Assembly (NCBI GenBank): GCA_910589265.1
Contig: CAJUTQ010000019.1
Span: forward strand, 1 to 39,626
Direction of reading: 5' to 3'
Length of the DNA: 39,626 nt
DNA from: an uncultured Lachnospiraceae bacterium
GTDB lineage: Bacteria > Bacillota > Clostridia > Lachnospirales > Lachnospiraceae
The number at the start of each line of letters is the position of its first letter. Position 1 is the first letter of the stretch. Made by a program: the position numbers and the translations under genes. Below the pieces are notes generated by a model. It was not told the origin of the DNA. It was given only the letters and a program-made list of their open reading frames with translations, and ran no database searches. Below, one piece after another: positions 1 to 8,615 of the stretch.

Positions 1-267
1 TCTGGATCCGATAATGATTCGGAAAACTTTTGAAATCTTCTTTTATAAGATTTATCCATATGCACCCCTGTCTGTATTCTAACATAAAGAAAGGAACCTG
101 TTGACAGATTCCTTTAGATTTTTCTTAAGTTTATGATGTTGAGTTTAGCTGGAATTTATATTACTATTCCTGTTGTTATGCATCATCGCTTACCTTCTCC
201 TTCACAGTATAAAACTATGGACATTCGTTGATAACTTTCACTTGCCATTCTTCTGCCTATCATTTTC
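1..267. other. Intergenic stretch, no convincing gene
   Basis: No reading frame with a plausible ribosome binding site and recognisable protein is visible on either strand. The only structured element is the hairpin at 91-114. This is the trailer region of the minus-strand polysaccharide operon that ends at 458 (or at 268 if the small frame there is real). Confidence 0.6.
91..114. terminator. Hairpin, possible terminator of the polysaccharide operon
   Basis: Outer arms AAGGAA/TTCCTT and inner arms CTG/CAG around a TTGA loop, with one C/A mismatch. It is followed by a T-rich run (tagatttttctt) on the plus strand and by ttcctttcttt on the minus strand, so it could act in either direction. It lies about 340 bases beyond the flippase stop. 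Confidence 0.45.
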
Positions 268-432
268 TTACAGGCAATCCCATATAGACATATCATGGAA
301 GAAAAAATTAAAAAAAGGCCAATTCAAAACTACTAAAAACTCATTACAAAAAGATATGCTGGCAAATATTCTTACAATTATCATATCTGCCCTCACTCCT
401 AAAAAATACGCAAAAAAAATTCGCTTCTTCAT
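268..432 (-). CDS. Possible small hydrophobic protein (54 aa)
   Basis: ATG at 432 has an AGAGG-like Shine-Dalgarno nine bases upstream and starts 25 bases after the flippase stop. The frame is rich in Phe, Ile and Val (starts MKKRIFFAYFLGVRAD). No family is recognised. In this T-rich DNA a hydrophobic frame can arise by chance, and it could also be a decayed tail gene of the operon. Low confidence. Confidence 0.25.
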   Translation of the reverse strand: MKKRIFFAYFLGVRADMIIVRIFASISFCNEFLVVLNWPFFNFFFHDMSIWDCL

Positions 433-457
433 AAGAACTATCCTCTTCCCACATTCA

Positions 458-1873
458 TCACCTCTTTCTCATAGAACAAACAACTGTCCCCATATTCTTA
501 AGAACAGATGTCAACTCTTTCCTGTAAAAAAACACAAGGCAGAGAAGCAAAATCCCATTTATCCACAGATAACCATTCACCTCCCAGATGAGGCAAAAAG
601 ACTGAACAATAATAAGAAAATAGGATAAATAATCTCTTTTCCAATTCCATGTAAGACGCACATATTTTCGTACAGTGAGAAATGCCATGGCATACATGAC
701 ATAGTAGGAAAGAGCCGTTATCATTGCTGCTCCCATAGCTCCTAAAAAATAAACTGCCGCCGGATTGAGAATAATATTAAAAAGAGCGCCTGTTCCTGCT
801 GCCTTTCCCATCCCTTTGCTGTCTTTATAAGCCAGACAAATAGAGCCTAAAAATCCTGAGAGAGCGCCATATATAACGGAAATCACTAAGGGAGGCACTA
901 AAGACCAGGCTTCATAAAAATCTTTGGCAAACAAAATTTTTGCCAAAACTTTACAAAAAACAATAAGTACTGAAGAACCAAGAACCATCATCATATTGTA
1001 TGACTGGTACATGGAAGAGAAAAACTCCCCACTCTCCTTATCCTGATAGTTTTTTGATGCAGACATTTGCCATGCTTGAGCAAAAATCCTCTGAAATACT
1101 GTAAGCATAGCTGGAATCTTATTGGCAATTCCATAAACGCCCCCCACAGACGTCCCACACATCCACATAATAATATATCTATCCGCCGCATTATTGGCCC
1201 AGCTGCTTGTAGAATATAAGATCATTGGCTTTCCATAATTCATTATTTCCCTTTCCAGTCCTTTATTCTTTTTCCCTAAATTCCAATATTTCTTTCCTCC
1301 TCCCAGACAAAACATGAGACAGGCCGCCCCTCCAAAAGATAGAATTTGGGAAAGAAGATAGCCATACAGGCCAATTTTTGCCACAAGAAGAAAATACAAG
1401 TTACTTGCCAATGTAAGTACTGTACAAGATACACTTCCCAATACAACAATTTTTACCTTTTCACACCCTTGGAAAAATAAAATAAAATACTCAAAAAATG
1501 CATTTGCTGCATATAAAAAAACAAAAAAGAGCAGATATATTTTCATATTTCTGCCTGTAAAAAAACTTACCGCCCCACATACAGCCCCTACCATTCCTAT
1601 GCTGATTCCTGTTCTTTTAAGCCCTATTCTCAGTATATCCCCCCTCTCTCCCTCCCTCTCTATGGCAAATCGAAGAGCCCCCTCTCCCATGTTCACAGTA
1701 AGAGCTGGGACAAGAAGAAGAAGGGTCGTATGCATAACATCCCCCACTCCATATTCCCCTGTGCTAAGGACATGGGTGTAAAAAGGAACAAGGAGAAAAA
1801 CTAGAATTTTCGATACAAAGTTGCTCACTGTAAATAGAGCCATATTTCCAAATAAATATTTATACTTCCCCAC
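458..1873 (-). CDS. Wzx-type polysaccharide flippase (MOP superfamily)
   Basis: Multi-pass membrane protein of about 471 residues, the usual size for Wzx/RfbX flippases, which move undecaprenyl-linked oligosaccharide repeat units across the cytoplasmic membrane. It has about 12 hydrophobic segments; the N-terminus LFGNMALFTVSNFVSKILVF and the early SxGEYGVGD motif (about residues 35-42) are typical of the polysaccharide_synt family. The frame is open further upstream, but the GTG at 1873 is preferred because a strong AAGGAGG lies six bases before it. This start overlaps the stop of the polymerase gene by 14 bases. It is the last clear gene of the operon starting at 11803. The family assignment is strong; the substrate is unknown. 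Confidence 0.9.
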   Translation of the reverse strand: MGKYKYLFGNMALFTVSNFVSKILVFLLVPFYTHVLSTGEYGVGDVMHTTLLLLVPALTVNMGEGALRFAIEREGERGDILRIGLKRTGISIGMVGAVCGAVSFFTGRNMKIYLLFFVFLYAANAFFEYFILFFQGCEKVKIVVLGSVSCTVLTLASNLYFLLVAKIGLYGYLLSQILSFGGAACLMFCLGGGKKYWNLGKKNKGLEREIMNYGKPMILYSTSSWANNAADRYIIMWMCGTSVGGVYGIANKIPAMLTVFQRIFAQAWQMSASKNYQDKESGEFFSSMYQSYNMMMVLGSSVLIVFCKVLAKILFAKDFYEAWSLVPPLVISVIYGALSGFLGSICLAYKDSKGMGKAAGTGALFNIILNPAAVYFLGAMGAAMITALSYYVMYAMAFLTVRKYVRLTWNWKRDYLSYFLIIVQSFCLIWEVNGYLWINGILLLCLVFFYRKELTSVLKNMGTVVCSMRKR

Positions 1874-3044
1874 TTTCAGCCTCCTTATCCTCAGCCCAAT
1901 GAATGACAAAAAGAAGAAACATTACATTTAGCCCATAATCCGCCCAGATAAGGTCGATATCAAAATAAGATTCAAAAAATACTGCCAATAGGGCGCAAAA
2001 AGCACATCGGCTTAACTGGCTCTTGAAAATACATTCCTTAAGCCTGTTCATCCGCCAATACAGAAACCCTACAATAGCCAGAAATACTGGGATTCCATAT
2101 ACGGCAATCAAATCATACATGGCATTGTGAATATTAAATTCCCAAAAGGCATCCAACTCAATCCCCGTCCCAATTCCTGTAAAAGGTTTTTCCTTAAAAA
2201 GCTGAAAAATTTCCATCCAGATCCGATTTCTTCCTGAAAACAAAGGCTTATAAAAAAAAGGAATCTGAAAATTAATTCCCGTTGTGCCTAATAGAACGTA
2301 GGCAGCTACAAAAAGAAGGGAACCTATCGTAGCTAGGAAAAACCAGACGGGAAATGCAAATTTCTTACGCCACCATTCTTTTGGCCAAATATAATAAAAG
2401 AAGAAAAAGGCAAGGAGCATAATGGCAGCTCCCCTTGCCCTGTGCCAAAAGACTAGCCGAAATCCTGCCACCATGCCAAACACTATGAGTACTCCTAATC
2501 CATCATACTTTTTGGCCAGCTTTTGCAAAGCAACAAAACTGACTAAAAAAGTATATATGGCTGCCGTGGCCGCTGTATTTGGGTTAAAGGTAACTAGTTC
2601 ATCGTAGAGCATGTTATAGACAAGGAGAACGCAATAAAGAACAAAATAAAGCATAGAAATAACATAAACCTGCCATTTTGTCAGCTTTACCTTTGTACTT
2701 AGATAAAAAATCATCAGCAAATTGCCTATGACAAGAATTGCCCCTTTGTTAGAGTCAATCATAATAAAATTGATAATGTTTAAAAGGACAACTCCTGCCA
2801 CAAAGAATATTTCTTTTTCCCTTGTTTTCAAAGAATAAATAAACCCTACATTGTTAAAATATAAAAGGACAAGCATACAAAATAAAAAAAGGCTCACATA
2901 CCTGTCCGTAGCTCCAAAAAACTTAGGAACTGTAAAGGTAAGGGCATACCCCAAAAATAAAATGAGTAAAACAAACCAGTTGATGCTGTTCTTTATCCTC
3001 TCCCTGTCAAAAAATCCTGGAGCTCCTTTGCTCTTGCTTTCCAT
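1860..3044 (-). CDS. Wzy-type O-antigen/capsule polymerase (O-antigen ligase family)
   Basis: Integral membrane protein of 394 residues with about 11 hydrophobic segments. The C-terminal half has the Wzy_C-type pattern: WHRARGA (about 200), SGRNRIWMEIFQLF followed by KPFTGIGTG (about 270-295), then HNAMYDLIAVYGIP. These sit on the extracytoplasmic loop that holds catalytic Arg residues in this family. Expected role: joining flipped repeat units into a polymer on the outer face of the membrane. ATG at 3044 has AAGGAG eight bases upstream inside the preceding glycosyltransferase gene, giving a 52-base overlap. It sits between a GT4 gene and the flippase, which is normal order for a Wzx/Wzy locus. 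Confidence 0.87.
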   Translation of the reverse strand: MESKSKGAPGFFDRERIKNSINWFVLLILFLGYALTFTVPKFFGATDRYVSLFLFCMLVLLYFNNVGFIYSLKTREKEIFFVAGVVLLNIINFIMIDSNKGAILVIGNLLMIFYLSTKVKLTKWQVYVISMLYFVLYCVLLVYNMLYDELVTFNPNTAATAAIYTFLVSFVALQKLAKKYDGLGVLIVFGMVAGFRLVFWHRARGAAIMLLAFFFFYYIWPKEWWRKKFAFPVWFFLATIGSLLFVAAYVLLGTTGINFQIPFFYKPLFSGRNRIWMEIFQLFKEKPFTGIGTGIELDAFWEFNIHNAMYDLIAVYGIPVFLAIVGFLYWRMNRLKECIFKSQLSRCAFCALLAVFFESYFDIDLIWADYGLNVMFLLFVIHWAEDKEAESGEV

Positions 3045-3988
3045 GAAGTAGACTCCTTATCTATATTAGAAAGGAGCCTGTCATGATTGCCCCCTTCCAT
3101 TTGAATTTTAATTTTCTCTGCAATTTCCTTTTCATTTTTGTCATCTTCTATGACGTCTTCTGGTCTTGTCTGTCCTAAAATGCAAAGAGCCCCTACCTGC
3201 CTTGACAAAAGAAGATCGCATCCTCTTAACAATGCTTCTATAGGGGCAAGTCCAAAGGTCTCAAAGCAGCTGTCCTGTATGAAAAGATTCGTATTTTCCA
3301 ATTCTTCCTCCACTCGTTTCTCATTTACAACACCTAGATACTGAACGAAAGGATAAGAACGGATTGCCTTGGTATCCAGCCCCTCCCCTCCCAGCACAGT
3401 CAAACATATTTTTTTTTGAGGAACAAGAGGAATAAGCAAGTGGATTGCCTGACAAATTTTCACAATCTGTTTTCTTGGCATCCCTCCTCCAATAGAAAGA
3501 ATCCGGTATTCTCCCCCATCCTTTCTTCTTTTCTGTCCTTCCTTCATGGAAGACCAGTCAATTCCATTGGTTAATGTGAAGATTTTTTCTTTATACTCTG
3601 GGTAATGGGCTTTCAGCCAAATGGAAAACGAAGGAGAGACTGCTAAAATCCCTTTGGCCAGCTTCAGCATCTCCCTCTCCTTCCTTACCATATCCTTATC
3701 TGGCACTCCATTAATGACATTTTCGTGTTCCACACAGCCGTGCATTAAATAGTAAGCAGGCTTTCCAAGAAAACGGGCCCACTTCATCCCAAAAATATTT
3801 TGTCTGGAATAGCCAGAAAAAACAAGAAATTTCGCGACCACTGTTTTCCAATAAATCTCCAAAAGTCTTGTTACTTTGGAGTTTGTCTTTAAAAAAAGAG
3901 TATCTGTTGGCAAATTCTTTAACAATTCCTTTGTCACATTAGCTGGTCCTGTCCCTGTCTTGTAATCTCCCACAAGAAAGATTCTCAT
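2993..3988 (-). CDS. GT4-family (GT-B fold) glycosyltransferase
   Basis: About 331 residues. The N-terminus MRIFLVGDYKTGTGPANVTK is a Rossmann start with the Gly-rich acceptor loop. The C-terminal half has the donor site: SIGGGMPRKQ (about 170) and the signature around FETFGLAPIEALLRGCDLLL (about 240-260), with the EX7E-type pattern of GT4 enzymes. It adds a sugar to the lipid-linked repeat unit at the inner membrane face. The start is taken at ATG 3988, which overlaps the upstream stop as ATGA; a GTG at 4000 with GGGAG is an alternative. Sugar specificity cannot be read. Confidence 0.88.
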   Translation of the reverse strand: MRIFLVGDYKTGTGPANVTKELLKNLPTDTLFLKTNSKVTRLLEIYWKTVVAKFLVFSGYSRQNIFGMKWARFLGKPAYYLMHGCVEHENVINGVPDKDMVRKEREMLKLAKGILAVSPSFSIWLKAHYPEYKEKIFTLTNGIDWSSMKEGQKRRKDGGEYRILSIGGGMPRKQIVKICQAIHLLIPLVPQKKICLTVLGGEGLDTKAIRSYPFVQYLGVVNEKRVEEELENTNLFIQDSCFETFGLAPIEALLRGCDLLLSRQVGALCILGQTRPEDVIEDDKNEKEIAEKIKIQMEGGNHDRLLSNIDKESTSWKARAKELQDFLTGRG

Positions 3989-4755
3989 TGATTTTTCCAC
4001 TCCCTTCTCCCTTTTAACATCATAACGAGACTGTGAAAGAAGGTATTCTCTCCCTTATAAAGTTTTCTTTTTCGCACTGCAAATTGTAAAATCAAAAAAA
4101 TGGATAGACATTTGCCCATGGCACAGTAGTTGGCCCCTCTGTCTCTAAAATACTTGTCTGTATAGCCAGTAAACCACGTAGATTCTGTCTCCCTTAAAGA
4201 GGCGATTTGAACAGGCACGTAGTGGATGTGAAGTCCCTTTTTCAATGCATCATAGAGAAAAATATTTTCTTCTCCCATACTATATTTAGCGCCAGCTCCA
4301 AATTTCTCATGAAAGGACAAATGAGCTATCTTCTCTTTTCGAAAGGCAATTTCTGGGGAAAAAATTTTTAATACAGACAAATAACCCATTTTTCTTTCCT
4401 TTGGAAAATTGGGGGCTGGCTTTTCTTTTCTCTTTATATAAAAAATAATAATGTCTGCCTCTTTATGTTTCTCAAACGCCTTGATAATTTTTTCCTCATA
4501 ATCTTCCACATATTCTACATCATTATCACACAGAATGCAAATATCTCCTCTAGACTTCTGGATAGCCATATTTCTGCTTTTACTCAAGCCTCTCTCCCTT
4601 GTTTTTACATAGCGCACCCTTCCCCCCTCATAAATCTCCTCCCCTTCCTGGTCACACTGATTAATAACTACACAATTTCCAGTGATATTCAGGCTTTCTA
4701 TGTAGTGGTAATCTTTTAAATTCATTGCAGAGAGCAACACTTCCAGTCTCATCAT
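3985..4755 (-). CDS. Glycosyltransferase family 2 (short GT-A type)
   Basis: About 256 residues. The start MMRLEVLLSAMN and the INQCDQ segment match the group of capsular GT2-like enzymes that begin with LLISTMNQ-type sequence. RERGLSKSRNMAI precedes the metal-binding motif CDNDVEY (about 95-101), the DXD equivalent. The frame extends upstream to 4863, but that part overlaps the preceding GT2. ATG at 4755, two bases after the preceding stop and nine bases after AAGGAG, is clearly the better start. It ends in a 4-base ATGA overlap with the GT4 gene. Acceptor and donor are unknown. Confidence 0.82.
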   Translation of the reverse strand: MMRLEVLLSAMNLKDYHYIESLNITGNCVVINQCDQEGEEIYEGGRVRYVKTRERGLSKSRNMAIQKSRGDICILCDNDVEYVEDYEEKIIKAFEKHKEADIIIFYIKRKEKPAPNFPKERKMGYLSVLKIFSPEIAFRKEKIAHLSFHEKFGAGAKYSMGEENIFLYDALKKGLHIHYVPVQIASLRETESTWFTGYTDKYFRDRGANYCAMGKCLSIFLILQFAVRKRKLYKGENTFFHSLVMMLKGRREWKNQ

Positions 4756-4757
4756 TC

Positions 4758-5507
4758 CTAAATTCTCCTTAACACCGCATGAACGGCATAAAAGCAAAAG
4801 CAAAAAGCACTGTAGGGAATAGACAATTTCTCCTCCCTCCTGTATAAATTCCATATTCTCCAAATGGCTGTTTTTTTGTTGGACGAGAGAGTTCCCTTGC
4901 TTCTCCTATATAAAGTAAGAGCTTCATTTAGGCCATGAGCTTCATAACCGCTCCTTAACACTTTCCACCAAGTGGCTGTATCCTCACTGGGTACAAGGGG
5001 CATTTCTACCATATCCTTTGAGATTTTTTCTAAGTCAAACATCACTGTACTAGTAAAAATCGTCGTGTTTTTCAAGGCTTGACCATAATTGAGCTTTCTT
5101 GGCACCCTGACTATTTTTTCCACGCTCACACCTTCACTGTCTGCAAACTCATATCCTGTATAAGAAAAGGCACAGTCTTTTTCTTCCATAAAAAGAAGCT
5201 GCTTTGTAAGCTTTTCCTCATCCCATATATCATCTGCATCCAAAAAAGCTAAATACTTTCCCTTGGCCTCTTTAATCCCTCGGTTTCTCGCTGCTGCCGC
5301 TCCGCTGTTTTCTGGAAGACGGATTAAATGAATTTGATCATTCACATATTCCTCTATTACTTCCAAACTTTTGTCTGTAGAAACATCATCTACTAGTAAA
5401 AGTTCCCAGTCTTCCTCTGTCTGACGCTTGACAGACTGGATTGTTTCTCTGATGTACCTTTCCCCATTATATACTGGAACGACAATGCTAACTTTTGGAC
5501 TTTTCAT
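4758..5507 (-). CDS. Glycosyltransferase family 2
   Basis: 249-residue cytoplasmic enzyme with textbook GT2 motifs: VSIVVPVYNGERYIRETIQS at the N-terminus, LLLVDDVSTD (about 37-46), SGAAAARNRGI, and the metal-binding motif FLDADDIW (about 92-99). The C-terminal part has SEDTATWW (the ED acidic pair before the W) and ends in a hydrophobic helix. ATG at 5507 has AAGGAG seven bases upstream inside the tail of the priming transferase gene (20-base overlap). Confidence 0.9.
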   Translation of the reverse strand: MKSPKVSIVVPVYNGERYIRETIQSVKRQTEEDWELLLVDDVSTDKSLEVIEEYVNDQIHLIRLPENSGAAAARNRGIKEAKGKYLAFLDADDIWDEEKLTKQLLFMEEKDCAFSYTGYEFADSEGVSVEKIVRVPRKLNYGQALKNTTIFTSTVMFDLEKISKDMVEMPLVPSEDTATWWKVLRSGYEAHGLNEALTLYRRSKGTLSSNKKTAIWRIWNLYRREEKLSIPYSAFCFCFYAVHAVLRRI

Positions 5508-6873
5508 CTCTGTTCTCCTTTTGTGTAGGTGTAATGAGCCCCTGGGCCACTCCTTCTGTACTTTCCAGTGTCAATAAAATCTTAAGTGTGAGAATAATTA
5601 ATTTTAAATCCAGCCATACAGAATAATGTTCAATATAATACAAGTCTAATTTTAACTTATCATAAGGCTTTGTATTATATTTTCCAAAGATCTGGGCATA
5701 GCCTGTCAAACCTGCCTTCACCTTAACTCGGTAAGAAAACTCTGGCATCTCCTCTGTATATTTTTCAATAATTTCTGGACGCTCTGGTCTTGGACCTACA
5801 AAGGACATCTCTCCTTTGATAATGTTAAAAAGCTGGGGAAGCTCGTCTATACGCACTTTCCGTATAATTTTTCCTATTGGGGTAATCCTGCTGTCTCCTT
5901 TGGCCGCCAATCTGGCAATTCCGTCTTCCTCCGCATTGGCTATCATACTTCGAAACTTATATATCTGAAACTTTTTCCCTTCTAAAGTGCACCTTGTCTG
6001 CTTATACAATATAGCTCCCCCATCATATAGTTTAATGCTTAAAGCAGTAAGAGCCATCATTGGGGAAGTTAGAATAATGAGAAGAAAAGACAAAATAATA
6101 TCAATCCCTCTCTTGGAAATTTCCTGTTCAAATTCTAAAGGGCTGCTTTTTGTTAAAAGTAAAGGTGTGTCAAACACATGGATGGCCTCAGAACCATTTA
6201 ATATAATATCTGAAATTTTCGGCATCACATAGGTAGTCACAGATTTATCATAACAATATTTAAAAATTTTATTCCTGACAGGGGTGGGAATATCCCACAT
6301 CATCACTGCCTGGTATTTATCAATGGAAGAAAAAATTTTCTCTATCCTCTCACTAGCTGGGATGGAATCTACAATTTGAAACTGGTGTCTCCTTGTTTCT
6401 ACTTTCTGGCGAAAGTCCTGAGCTCCCCCTCCCTCATAGATTAAAAGTACTTTTAAGGGGGGGAAAAGCATACGAAATAAAGCTGTTGAGCCAAGAATCC
6501 ATATACAAATCAGTATTCCCTGGAGGAACATTCCCTGAATAGCTGGAAAAGGATTCGGAAAATAATAAGCTAACAGACAGATTTCCACATAAAAAATTAC
6601 ATTCGTGCATACTGTGGCAATGCCTGCTGAAAAAAGGAGTTCAATTCTTCTATGGGCATCGATCTTAAACGCCCCATACATTCTCATAAAAAAGAATAAT
6701 ACGACAATATAAATAGCCAAAATAAACCAATGCCCTTTTGTTACAAACTGAATACGGATTTTTGGATGATAGTACTCCTTCCATACAATCCACATTACAA
6801 ACATCTCTGACAATGTAATGACGCAAGCTGCGAAAAGGGTAAACAATCTCCGATTTCTGCTGTCTTTATCCAA
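5488..6873 (-). CDS. Polyprenyl-phosphate sugar-1-phosphate transferase (priming glycosyltransferase)
   Basis: About 461 residues, standard for the EPS polyprenyl glycosylphosphotransferase (PHPT) family. It transfers a sugar-1-phosphate from a nucleotide sugar to undecaprenyl phosphate, the committed step of the repeat unit. Layout: four N-terminal membrane helices, a central Rossmann-like domain, then the bacterial sugar transferase domain with KRGIDIILSF, YKFRSM, RIDELPQLFNIIKGEMSFVG, PRPERPE and KVKAGLTGYAQI. The frame is open to 6993, but that overlaps the preceding GT2 by 110 bases. GAGGTG followed six bases later by TTG (6873) gives MDKDSRNRR and is the likely start. An unusual TTG start could keep the priming step low. 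The sugar added is not predictable. Confidence 0.9.
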   Translation of the reverse strand: MDKDSRNRRLFTLFAACVITLSEMFVMWIVWKEYYHPKIRIQFVTKGHWFILAIYIVVLFFFMRMYGAFKIDAHRRIELLFSAGIATVCTNVIFYVEICLLAYYFPNPFPAIQGMFLQGILICIWILGSTALFRMLFPPLKVLLIYEGGGAQDFRQKVETRRHQFQIVDSIPASERIEKIFSSIDKYQAVMMWDIPTPVRNKIFKYCYDKSVTTYVMPKISDIILNGSEAIHVFDTPLLLTKSSPLEFEQEISKRGIDIILSFLLIILTSPMMALTALSIKLYDGGAILYKQTRCTLEGKKFQIYKFRSMIANAEEDGIARLAAKGDSRITPIGKIIRKVRIDELPQLFNIIKGEMSFVGPRPERPEIIEKYTEEMPEFSYRVKVKAGLTGYAQIFGKYNTKPYDKLKLDLYYIEHYSVWLDLKLIILTLKILLTLESTEGVAQGLITPTQKENRDEKSKS

Positions 6874-6883
6874 TGCATTCACC

Positions 6884-7747
6884 TCATTTTTTCTTTGCCG
6901 CAAAAAGAAGCAGGGCCCCTGGTATCCCAAGGAGAAGCCAGCCTTTTGACAACTCTGTCTTTCTCCATACATTTTCTCCCACTGTGCTAGCAAATCGTAA
7001 ATAATGGCTAATATATTTTAGTTTTAAAAGGGAAGGTTTTGCCAAAGATGCCCTCTGCCTATAGTATAAAAACCAGCCATAGGGATTTTCCTCCCTTAAT
7101 TTTTTCACATTATCTGTATACCCATCCTTTACAATTTGGCAAAGGGTCAGCACCTTTGGCACCACATATAATACATAGTTTTTGTCAATTTGATCATAAA
7201 CATAATCCTCTGGCACATATTTTTCCCCTGGTATTTCTGGAAATAAGTGCTGTTTTAATAATTGAGTCCGAAAAATCAAAGTCGTTTCTCCTGAAAAACC
7301 TCTTTCATACAATCCATAGAGCGTCGATTCCCTTACTTTTGGAAAGATGGCTCCATATAAGGGTGTTTTCACATCCTGCCCTTTGTGGGCGACAATGCCC
7401 CCATACTTAGGATTTCCTTTTATTTTTTTTTCATAACAGGATAATATGATTTCCACAGCATCCTCTGTCAAAAAATCATCGGAATCCAGACAGAGAAACA
7501 ATTCTGTGTTACAAAGATTCACCCCTTGGTTATGAGCTCTCATCTTTCCCCCATTTTCCTGATATTCATATTGAATGTTTATCCTTCCCTCTCTCAGCCA
7601 TTCCTCTACCACTTCTTTTGTATTATCTGTAGAGCCGTCATCTACAATAAGCCAAGAAAAGTTTTTCTCCCTCTGTCGTAATAAACTGTCATAAACCCTC
7701 TTTAAGAGTTCTGCCCGGTTAAAAGTTGGTGTAAATATTGTCAACAT
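6884..7747 (-). CDS. Glycosyltransferase family 2
   Basis: 287 residues. MLTIFTPTFNRAELLKRVYD, LIVDDGSTDNTKEVV (about 33-47), GGKMRAHNQGV and the DXD-type FLCLDSDDFL (about 85-94) are typical of GT2 enzymes. A second acidic site lies near PEDYVYDQ (about 180). ATG at 7747 has GGGAG upstream and overlaps the preceding membrane-protein gene by 29 bases. The sugar transferred is unknown. Confidence 0.9.
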   Translation of the reverse strand: MLTIFTPTFNRAELLKRVYDSLLRQREKNFSWLIVDDGSTDNTKEVVEEWLREGRINIQYEYQENGGKMRAHNQGVNLCNTELFLCLDSDDFLTEDAVEIILSCYEKKIKGNPKYGGIVAHKGQDVKTPLYGAIFPKVRESTLYGLYERGFSGETTLIFRTQLLKQHLFPEIPGEKYVPEDYVYDQIDKNYVLYVVPKVLTLCQIVKDGYTDNVKKLREENPYGWFLYYRQRASLAKPSLLKLKYISHYLRFASTVGENVWRKTELSKGWLLLGIPGALLLFAAKKK

Positions 7748-8585
7748 AGGGATTCTCCCTTTCTTTCACATCATAATGGTATAAAATATGCCCTTTCGTT
7801 TCTCCTGCCTTTGTCAAGCCCATATCTATTAAATAATCTTGTATTAAGTTTCCTTTGGAAACTACAAAAAACTCTGTATGGGTTCCTTCCACCGCCTCAA
7901 GGAATTTCCCTTTCTCCAGCTCCTCACCTCGCATCATAACAGCAACAAGACGATATACAAGTCCATCCTCCTCAGAATCCATCTGCTCCTTTGTAATCTC
8001 ATAGGTAACTCCATTTATATAATCTTCTCTGCCTACAGCCAATAAAATACTTGGATCATATTGACGCATCATCATATTAAAATCGTACTCCATCATTGCC
8101 TTTGGCGTTTCTACTTCCGAAACCTGGTGAAGTAGTTTGGAAACCTCTATTACTTCATTGGGAACTTTATAAGGATTTTCTGCCTTTATATAACCGTTTT
8201 TGTAAATGTATTCCCCTGTAAAAATAAGAATAAACGTTAAAGCAAAAGCAGCAGCTAACCTTCTTCTCCCCTCCTGCATTTCAAGCACTGCCACTCCTGC
8301 ATATGGCACAAGAATTCCAATGGGAGTTAACCAAAAAAATCGATAATACTCCCTGTTAATGTCAAAAAACCGGTCAATGACAATAGGGAAAAAAGGGTTG
8401 TATACTGTAAGGAGGAGCATAATTCCACTAGGCAAAAAGATTTCCCTTGTCTTTTTGTCTCCTTTTAACGCTATAAACAATAAGGCCGCCAAATAAAAAA
8501 CCAAGTAAGCATTCATCCCATTATAATAATCTAAGCAGACAGATACAAATCGGATGCCCAATTGGTATACAGATACATTTTGCAT
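7719..8585 (-). CDS. Membrane protein, C-terminal partner of the DUF6077-like protein at 8616-9686
   Basis: 288 residues: about four hydrophobic segments in the first 130 residues, then a soluble tail of about 150 residues rich in acidic and aromatic residues, ending in DNIYTNF. It aligns by eye with the protein at 11027-11803 (a Tyr-rich start, a hydrophobic helix, a charged KKTRE/KEKRS turn, LLLL, then P-F/W). The two are paralogues. It starts 30 bases after the stop of the DUF6077-like gene. Together the two genes have the membrane-then-soluble layout of one long DUF6077-type protein, so this may be a naturally split gene. Role unknown; probable surface-glycan assembly, inferred only from context. 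Confidence 0.7.
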   Translation of the reverse strand: MQNVSVYQLGIRFVSVCLDYYNGMNAYLVFYLAALLFIALKGDKKTREIFLPSGIMLLLTVYNPFFPIVIDRFFDINREYYRFFWLTPIGILVPYAGVAVLEMQEGRRRLAAAFALTFILIFTGEYIYKNGYIKAENPYKVPNEVIEVSKLLHQVSEVETPKAMMEYDFNMMMRQYDPSILLAVGREDYINGVTYEITKEQMDSEEDGLVYRLVAVMMRGEELEKGKFLEAVEGTHTEFFVVSKGNLIQDYLIDMGLTKAGETKGHILYHYDVKERENPYVDNIYTNF

Positions 8586-8615
8586 ACAAAAAACCGCACC
8601 TTTCTATATGATTCA

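Noticed and set aside
173..628. Plus-strand frame of 151 codons at the left edge
   Set aside because: It overlaps the 3' end of the flippase gene on the other strand, has no Shine-Dalgarno and no recognisable motif.
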